Assembly: GCA_035529405.1 (NCBI GenBank) | Contig: DATKWV010000178.1 | Coordinates: 1 to 10,284 of the forward strand | Direction of reading: 5' to 3' | DNA from: DATKWV01 sp035529405 | Lineage (GTDB): Bacteria > Planctomycetota > Phycisphaerae > Sedimentisphaerales > Anaerobacaceae | DNA length: 10,284 nt | In this document: one piece after another, positions 5,795 to 10,284 of the stretch | Layout: the number at the start of each line of letters is the position of its first letter | Position numbering within the stretch: the stretch's first letter is position 1 | The notes under the pieces: generated by a model | The model's database searches: none | Seen by the model: the letters and a program-made list of their open reading frames with translations, nothing else | Told to the model about the DNA's origin: nothing | Translations under genes and position numbers: made by a program

Positions 5795-6915
5795 GGCCGT
5801 TTACTCTTTTAATCAAGCCGTCCGGTTCGAACTGCAATGTCAACTGCCGGTATTGTTTTTACAAAGATAGACCAACCCAGGTCGGCAGCGGCAGACAACG
5901 AATGAGCAGCGAGGTGCTGGAGGCCCTTGTCAGGGATTATCTGGGTCTTGGTTTTGAGGTAAATATCTTTGCCTGGCAGGGAGGTGAGCCGACACTTATG
6001 GGGCTGGATTTTTACTGCAAGGCAGTCGCGCTGCAAAAAGAATACGGCGGCCGGGGCCGGCAGGTAAGTAATTCGCTGCAGACCAACGGTATATTGCTGG
6101 ACGAGCAATGGTGTGATTTCCTGCGCGAGAACAAGTTCCTGGTGGGTATAAGCATCGACGGCCCCGAGGAATTTCACGACCATTATCGGCTCGACCACAG
6201 CGGCGGCGGCACATATCAAAAGGTAATGTCGGCTATAGAAAAATGCACCAAACACCGCGTGGAGTTTAACACACTTACTTTGCTTAACGACAGGAACGTG
6301 GAACAGCCTGACGTACTGTTTGATTTTTTTATCGACAGGGGGATTAAGTACCTCCAGTTTATTCCGTGCGTGGAGTTTGACCGAACTTCAGGCAAAATCT
6401 GCGATTTTTCAATCAGCGGCGAACAATACGGAAACTTTCTGTGCAGGCTGTTTGACCGGTGGTACAAATATGGGCCTGCAAACTTGAGTATCCGTATATT
6501 TGACTCGGTCCTGTCTTACTGCATGGGACAACGGCATACGATTTGCACCTTCAGCAGGCAGTGCACGGATTATATCGTTGTCGAGCATAACGGCGACTGT
6601 TTTGTGTGTGATTTTTTTGTAAGGCCCGAATGGCGGCTTGGGAACATACTCGAAACGCCCATCGTTGAACTGGCACAATGCGATAAAAAGCGCGGCTTTG
6701 CGCGGGGCAAACAGAACCTTGCGAACGAGTGTCTTGTCTGCAGACACCTTGATGTTTGCAGGGGCGGATGTGTCAAGGACAGAATAGATACCGGCAGTGG
6801 TAAACCGGCGGCAAGTTATTTGTGCGCGGCTTACAAGCGTTTTTTTGATTACACAATGCCGCGGTTTATACAATTAGCGGCACAGGTCCAGAACATCGGC
6901 AGGTTTGAAAAATGA
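5791..6915 (+). CDS. Anaerobic sulfatase-maturating enzyme (anSME), radical SAM/SPASM
   Basis: 374 residues, cytoplasmic. It oxidises the active-site Cys (or Ser) of sulfatases to C-alpha-formylglycine without oxygen, using S-adenosylmethionine and three [4Fe-4S] clusters. The radical SAM motif CNVNCRYC is at 15-22 (Cys15, 19, 22). QGGEP (63-67), LQTNG (96-100) and SIDGP (121-125) complete the core. The SPASM part carries Cys252, 258, 273, 314, 317, 323, 327 and 345. As I recall the Clostridium perfringens enzyme, its ligands are 255, 261, 276, 317, 320, 326, 330 and 348, so all eight are shifted by exactly three. Asp274 then matches the proposed catalytic base Asp277. Function is therefore assigned more firmly than for a generic SPASM protein. 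It overlaps the sulfatase upstream and the sialidase downstream, each by ATGA, so a dedicated maturase for the adjacent sulfatase is likely, though it may serve others. Confidence 0.92.
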   Translation: MRPFTLLIKPSGSNCNVNCRYCFYKDRPTQVGSGRQRMSSEVLEALVRDYLGLGFEVNIFAWQGGEPTLMGLDFYCKAVALQKEYGGRGRQVSNSLQTNGILLDEQWCDFLRENKFLVGISIDGPEEFHDHYRLDHSGGGTYQKVMSAIEKCTKHRVEFNTLTLLNDRNVEQPDVLFDFFIDRGIKYLQFIPCVEFDRTSGKICDFSISGEQYGNFLCRLFDRWYKYGPANLSIRIFDSVLSYCMGQRHTICTFSRQCTDYIVVEHNGDCFVCDFFVRPEWRLGNILETPIVELAQCDKKRGFARGKQNLANECLVCRHLDVCRGGCVKDRIDTGSGKPAASYLCAAYKRFFDYTMPRFIQLAAQVQNIGRFEK

Positions 6916-8054
6916 GAAATTCAGCAATCATCACGGTTCTGGCTGTGGCGGTAATTCTTACGGCCGAAGCGGCAACTCGGGCAGAACCCCTCTTCGAGCA
7001 GTCCGATGTATTTGCTATGGGCCTGTATGGTGTGGACACATATCGTATTCCTGCGGTAATCGTTACGCAGAAAGGAACCGTGCTTGCGTTCTGCGAGGCC
7101 CGCAAACAGAGCATAGTTGACCAGACTCCGACCGATATGGTCCTTCGCCGCAGTTTCGACAACGGCAAAACATGGCAGCCGATGCAAGTGCTCTTGGCCG
7201 GTAAAAACGCCGAAGCCGTTATGAATCCCTGTCCCGTTATCGACCGCCACGACGGAAAAATCTTCCTGTTCTGCAGCTTTTTCCCCGACCAAAAATCTCA
7301 AAACATACCCGCAGCGGTAAGACAGCTATACCTGGCCAGTACCGATGACGGCGCCACCTGGTCGGCGCCTGTGGACATATCCGAACAGATTAGCGACACG
7401 AAAACCTGGGCCACGCTCTGTTCCGGGCCGGCGGTGGGTATTCAAACTACCACAGGCCGGCTGGTCGTACCATTCTATCACTGGCAGGGCGGGACAGACC
7501 GCAACACCGTCAACGGCATCTTCTACAGCGATGACCACGGAAAAACGTGGACCAGCGGCGAAAACGTCCACGGCTATGCAAACGAAAATACCGTTGTGGA
7601 GCTGACCGACGGCTGCCTTATGCTTAACAGCCGAATGGTCGGCCCGGACAGCGACGGCTTTCACCATCGTAAAATTTCCAAAAGTTGCGATGGCGGTCTG
7701 ACGTGGTCAAAAACTTATAATGAAATAACCTTAATCACGCCCGGCTGCCAGGCCTGTCTGCTGCGATATACAAAAATCGCTGACGGCCGCGGAAAAAACC
7801 GGCTGCTGTTTTCAGGTCCCGCCAGCAGGACCAGCAGGGTCAATATGACCGTTCGAATAAGCTACGATGAAGCAGACACCTGGCCGGTAGCAAAGACCGT
7901 CAATCCCGGCGGCTCGGCTTATTCGTGCCTGACGGTGACCAAAGACGGCGCTATCGGCCTGCTATATGAAAACGGAAAAAAGGTCCCCTGCGAAAGGATA
8001 AGCTTTGCCCGGTTCAATCTCGAATGGCTCACCGACGGCAAAGACCGCTTGTAA
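6912..8054 (+). CDS. Secreted exo-sialidase-like protein (GH33, BNR/Asp-box)
   Basis: 380 residues. A Sec signal peptide (about 1-24, cleavage after AEA-20 or TRA-24) sends it out of the cytoplasm. It has the six-bladed beta-propeller hallmarks of GH33: YRIP (44-47) with triad Arg45, and Asp boxes at 81-88 (SFDNGKTW), 143-150 (STDDGATW), 206-213 (SDDHGKTW) and 258-265 (SCDGGLTW), plus a degenerate one at 317-324. Candidate catalytic residues are Asp70 (acid/base, six after Arg64), Glu225 in ENTVVEL, Arg241 in LNSR, Arg309 in SRVNMTVR, Tyr337 in SAYSCL and Glu353 in LLYE. This set is what a true sialidase needs, although BNR proteins of this type are often annotated without tested activity. 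Expected product is free sialic acid or a related nonulosonic acid. The start overlaps the anSME stop as ATGA, with AGG eight bases upstream. Confidence 0.85.
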   Translation: MRNSAIITVLAVAVILTAEAATRAEPLFEQSDVFAMGLYGVDTYRIPAVIVTQKGTVLAFCEARKQSIVDQTPTDMVLRRSFDNGKTWQPMQVLLAGKNAEAVMNPCPVIDRHDGKIFLFCSFFPDQKSQNIPAAVRQLYLASTDDGATWSAPVDISEQISDTKTWATLCSGPAVGIQTTTGRLVVPFYHWQGGTDRNTVNGIFYSDDHGKTWTSGENVHGYANENTVVELTDGCLMLNSRMVGPDSDGFHHRKISKSCDGGLTWSKTYNEITLITPGCQACLLRYTKIADGRGKNRLLFSGPASRTSRVNMTVRISYDEADTWPVAKTVNPGGSAYSCLTVTKDGAIGLLYENGKKVPCERISFARFNLEWLTDGKDRL

Positions 8055-8069
8055 TGCCTAATGTTACAG

Positions 8070-8113
8070 TCACGGTCGGTGCCTGCCGTTGGCCGCCGGT
8101 GATTACATTTTTT
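8070..8113 (+). terminator. Possible rho-independent terminator of the plus-strand operon
   Basis: Fifteen bases after the sialidase stop, TCACGGTCGG (8070-8079) can pair with CCGCCGGTGA (8093-8102): nine pairs, with one bulged base on each side and a 13-base loop. Six T residues follow at 8108-8113, five bases beyond the stem. The imperfect stem and the delayed T run make this a weak call. It lies between convergent genes; no T run is placed to serve the minus strand. Confidence 0.35.
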
Positions 8114-8120
8114 GAATTTT

Positions 8121-8978
8121 CTACTGCGGCCTTTGCCTTTGCTGTTCAATATAACTGCCAATCACATCTACCCGGTCAATCCATAACCCGTTGGCAGGGT
8201 CACTGGCGTACCGGCAGATGGCATCGAGTGTTTCAGCTATGATGGTCTGATATCCGGGTTGGCCTACTTCATGCCCGCCAAAAATAAGCCACTGGCCCTT
8301 TGCAGCAGCGGTGTCAATATACTTTCTGGCCTGTTCAAAATCCAGGCCGTCAAGCTCGATACTATATACCTGCGCCAGGTCGCAGAATGCCGGGGCATTG
8401 ATACATTGGTCGCCCCAGCCTCGACCAACGCTGAATTTCCTGGCGATAACGGGCACATAGCTTTTGACCCCTGTGCCGCGTCCGACAAATGTTTGCCCGC
8501 ACGGATAAGCGAAGGTTGTCGGCCTGACTGCCAGCATCTGCTCAATAACCGCACTGGCCTGGTCCAGTTCCTGCTCCATCTGGTCAAGGGTGTAATTTTC
8601 CAATGCCTTTTCGGGAGCAGCCCCATAGTTCCCTGAGCAGGGATGTACTAACGTATGGTTACCGATTTCATGGCCGTTAGCGACCGCTTTCTTCCAGCCA
8701 GCCTGCCTTTTCCTGGCCGGCGACGGCACAATATAGAATGTCCCCTTGACGCCGTAACAGTCAAGAATATCAAGGCCGTTGTCTATCTGTGTGACTCTGG
8801 CATCGTCGAATGTCAGGCTCACAGCGGCACGTTTGCCCGCAGGCCAGTTAAAGTTCTTCTGGTCCCTGTCTGCCGATTTTCCCATTTCCTGCAAACACTG
8901 CCGCCCGCATCCGCCCGCACCGGATACCGTCAGCCACACCATCACGCCCAAAAGAATTACCATCCGCTTTCCGCTCAT
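8121..8978 (-). CDS. Polysaccharide deacetylase family protein (CE4, NodB homology)
   Basis: 285 residues from the ATG at 8978. The frame is open further upstream (an ATG at 9098), but that would overlap sppA and precede the signal sequence; the segment MVILLGVMVWLTVSG directly follows the chosen start. A weak lipobox (AGGC, Cys24) makes it a possible lipoprotein, otherwise Sec-exported. It belongs to the metal-dependent CE4 family, which removes acetyl groups from amino sugars in chitin, peptidoglycan or other polysaccharides. Seen: motif 1 TFDD (56-59, base Asp58 and metal ligand Asp59), motif 2 HEIGNHTLVHP (103-113) with His108 and His112, and a C-terminal His236 in LIFGGHE. The third motif, normally RxPxG, reads FAYPCGQ (156-162), so the usual Arg is absent. 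It lies 55 bases after sppA. A hairpin spans its ribosome-binding site. Confidence 0.8.
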   Translation of the reverse strand: MSGKRMVILLGVMVWLTVSGAGGCGRQCLQEMGKSADRDQKNFNWPAGKRAAVSLTFDDARVTQIDNGLDILDCYGVKGTFYIVPSPARKRQAGWKKAVANGHEIGNHTLVHPCSGNYGAAPEKALENYTLDQMEQELDQASAVIEQMLAVRPTTFAYPCGQTFVGRGTGVKSYVPVIARKFSVGRGWGDQCINAPAFCDLAQVYSIELDGLDFEQARKYIDTAAAKGQWLIFGGHEVGQPGYQTIIAETLDAICRYASDPANGLWIDRVDVIGSYIEQQRQRPQ

Positions 8979-8997
8979 TTTTCGAACCTTTCGAAAA
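8979..8997 (-). promoter_or_regulatory. Inverted repeat enclosing the deacetylase ribosome-binding site
   Basis: Read on the minus strand, TTTTCGAA-AGG-TTCGAAAA is a perfect 8-bp inverted repeat with a 3-base loop, and the ATG (8978-8976) follows it directly. The AGG loop is part of the only Shine-Dalgarno-like sequence (GAAAGG, eight bases from ATG). It can be read as an mRNA hairpin masking initiation, or as a double-stranded operator made of two TTCGAA palindromes spaced by three bases. The repeat is certain; the function is inference. Confidence 0.5.
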
Positions 8998-9033
8998 TTA
9001 ATTGCCGTTTTCACCGAAAGCCGGAAAATCAAT

Positions 9034-10086
9034 TCAGTATGCCCTCCAGAGATACAAAAGTTCCGGCATACTAAGCTCGTAAAGCGAGGCCTTGTCAATG
9101 CTCAGAAGGCTTTGGCCGGACAGCCCGAAAACACTCCAAAAGGAAAACGGCCTGCGGTACTCTATAACCTGTGCCTTTTCAATACCAGCCAGAGACAACA
9201 CCCTTTCAACAGCGCTGTCGAGATAGCCGATTCCGTCTATCATCTTCTCTTCGAGGGCGCGGTCGGCGCCGTATATGCTGCCGTCGGCAAGACGCCTGAC
9301 ATCATCAATCGTCAGCGATTCCCTGCCCTCGGCCACGACCTCGACAAACCTTTCGTATGCGGGCCTAATCAGTCTTTCCTGGATATATTCCTTTTGTTCC
9401 TCGGTTGGTTCCTCGAAGGAACTGGGCCAGTCCTTTTTCTCGCCCGCCTTGATAATCACCGGCTTAATACCCAGCTTTTCCTCGAACAGCTTCTCTAAAA
9501 CGAAATGTCCCATTATCACCCCGATGGAACCGGTGATTGTCGTAGGTTCTGCTATTATTTCCCGGCACGCCACAGAGGTATAATACCCCCCGCTGGCAGC
9601 CATTCCCTCCATAAGCGCCACCGCCGGCTTTTGCGTTTGCTGCTGGTACTGTACTATCTGGTTGTAGATACGGTCGCTGGCCGACACCATCCCGCCGGGA
9701 GAGTTTATTTTTACGATTACTCCTTTTACCCTTTCATCTTTTTGCGCCGATTTTAGCCGCCGCGAAAAATCCTCGAAACAGCGGTCGTCTATGACCCCTT
9801 CAATCCCCACCACAGCTATCTTGGCTGTCCGCGGCCCCTCTATCAGCACCTCCTCGGTAAAAATACCGCGCTGCCCGGCCACAAACATCGCCCCGAAACC
9901 AATCAGCGCAAGAAAAAGAAATATGTTCGCCAGAACACTCAGCACCGTAAAAACTATCCAGAAGATTCGCCACCCGCTTCTTTTCTTCCGACCTGCTTCC
10001 GTAAATTCTGAACCGGCAACAAACGCAGCTTCCTGAGCTGACGGCGACTGCTCCGTGACGCCGAAATTGTTCTCTTCAGTATTCAT
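9034..10086 (-). CDS. sppA: Signal peptide peptidase SppA (S49 serine protease)
   Basis: 350 residues, the single-domain (Bacillus-type) form rather than the double-length E. coli form. It degrades leftover signal peptides in the cytoplasmic membrane using a Ser/Lys dyad. A polar, cytoplasmic N-terminus of about 38 residues (basic RKKR at 33-36) precedes one membrane segment (about 40-70), and the protease domain follows outside. Seen: KINSPGGMVSASDRIYNQI (126-144), the nucleophile Ser165 in MAASGGYYTS (162-171), TTITGSIGVIMG (182-193) and the lysine region IKAGEKKDWPSSFEEPTEEQ (212-231). Lys218 is the best catalytic candidate by alignment to KSGxxKD, Lys217 the alternative. The start at 10086 has AAAGGG seven bases upstream. 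The 48 bases between it and the symporter stop show no clear promoter or terminator, so it is probably co-transcribed with the symporter. Confidence 0.92.
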   Translation of the reverse strand: MNTEENNFGVTEQSPSAQEAAFVAGSEFTEAGRKKRSGWRIFWIVFTVLSVLANIFLFLALIGFGAMFVAGQRGIFTEEVLIEGPRTAKIAVVGIEGVIDDRCFEDFSRRLKSAQKDERVKGVIVKINSPGGMVSASDRIYNQIVQYQQQTQKPAVALMEGMAASGGYYTSVACREIIAEPTTITGSIGVIMGHFVLEKLFEEKLGIKPVIIKAGEKKDWPSSFEEPTEEQKEYIQERLIRPAYERFVEVVAEGRESLTIDDVRRLADGSIYGADRALEEKMIDGIGYLDSAVERVLSLAGIEKAQVIEYRRPFSFWSVFGLSGQSLLSIDKASLYELSMPELLYLWRAY

Positions 10087-10134
10087 AAATAAGCCCTTTC
10101 AAAAAGTGGTTTTGCTTTTCTTACAGCCGCAAGG

Positions 10135-10284
10135 TTAATTAAACTCACCGGCCTTGAGCCTGGTGACGTAGTTTTTCTTTTTCGCCGTCACCAGAGATGC
10201 CAAAGCCAGAAGACCTATAAGATTGGGAACGGCCATCAACGCGTTGAATATATCAGCCAGACCCCACACAACTCTCAGGGCCCC
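10135..10284 (-). CDS. Sodium:alanine/glycine symporter family, C-terminal end (partial)
   Basis: The minus strand is open from the window edge to TAA at 10137-10135, giving 49 residues. The first part, VVWGLADIFNALMAVPNLIG (5-24), followed by LLALASLV, matches the last transmembrane helix of alanine/glycine:cation symporters, which usually read like WxxADxxNGLMAIPNLIALL. A lysine-rich cytoplasmic tail (TAKKKNYVTRLKAGEFN) closes the protein. The family imports alanine or glycine with sodium across the cytoplasmic membrane. Only about a tenth of the expected protein is present, so the substrate cannot be judged. The stop is 48 bases before sppA on the same strand. Confidence 0.75.
   Translation of the reverse strand, partial: GALRVVWGLADIFNALMAVPNLIGLLALASLVTAKKKNYVTRLKAGEFN

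Noticed and set aside
8979..9098. N-terminal extension of the deacetylase to an ATG at 9098
   Set aside because: It would overlap sppA and put 40 polar residues before the signal sequence; the ATG at 8978 directly precedes the hydrophobic segment.

Overview
The window looks like a chromosomal segment of a planctomycete, most likely from the anaerobic Phycisphaerae side of the phylum. This is an inference from gene content: an exported iduronate-2-sulfatase-like sulfatase with its own anaerobic (radical SAM) maturase, a BNR-repeat sialidase, a DUF4832-type secreted glycosidase-like protein, a HYExAFE-type protein (a name I associate with planctomycetes), and housekeeping genes mixed in between. 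No rRNA, tRNA, CRISPR array, transposase or phage gene is visible. Coding density is very high; the longest stretch without a gene is about 200 bases (2295-2497).

Plus strand, left part (1-2294): the 3' end of hisS (histidyl-tRNA synthetase), a secreted TIM-barrel/DUF4832 protein, and, overlapping it by four bases, a small protein with a PD-(D/E)XK-nuclease-like residue pattern. A 203-base spacer follows. It holds a degenerate 7-base repeat tract and an AT-rich promoter-like stretch directly against the next start codon.

Plus strand, middle and right (2498-8054): rsmD (16S rRNA m2G966 methyltransferase) and cca (tRNA nucleotidyltransferase) overlap by ATGA. After 55 bases comes a three-gene catabolic cassette: a Tat-exported lipoprotein sulfatase, an anaerobic sulfatase-maturating enzyme (anSME) and an exo-sialidase, each joined to the next by a four-base ATGA overlap. 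The logic is that anSME converts the sulfatase's active-site Cys to formylglycine in the cytoplasm, the folded sulfatase is exported by Tat, and sulfatase plus sialidase act outside the cytoplasm on sulfated, sialic-acid-capped (or related) glycans. Just before the sulfatase, a perfect 35-bp tandem duplication has copied its ribosome-binding site and start codons. This creates a 12-codon upstream reading frame that itself ends in an ATGA overlap with the sulfatase start.

Minus strand (8121-10284): convergent with the above, read right to left, are the end of a sodium:alanine symporter gene, sppA (signal peptide peptidase), and a CE4-type polysaccharide deacetylase. The deacetylase ribosome-binding site lies inside a perfect 8-bp inverted repeat that ends at its start codon. 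A possible terminator for the plus-strand operon lies between the convergent genes.
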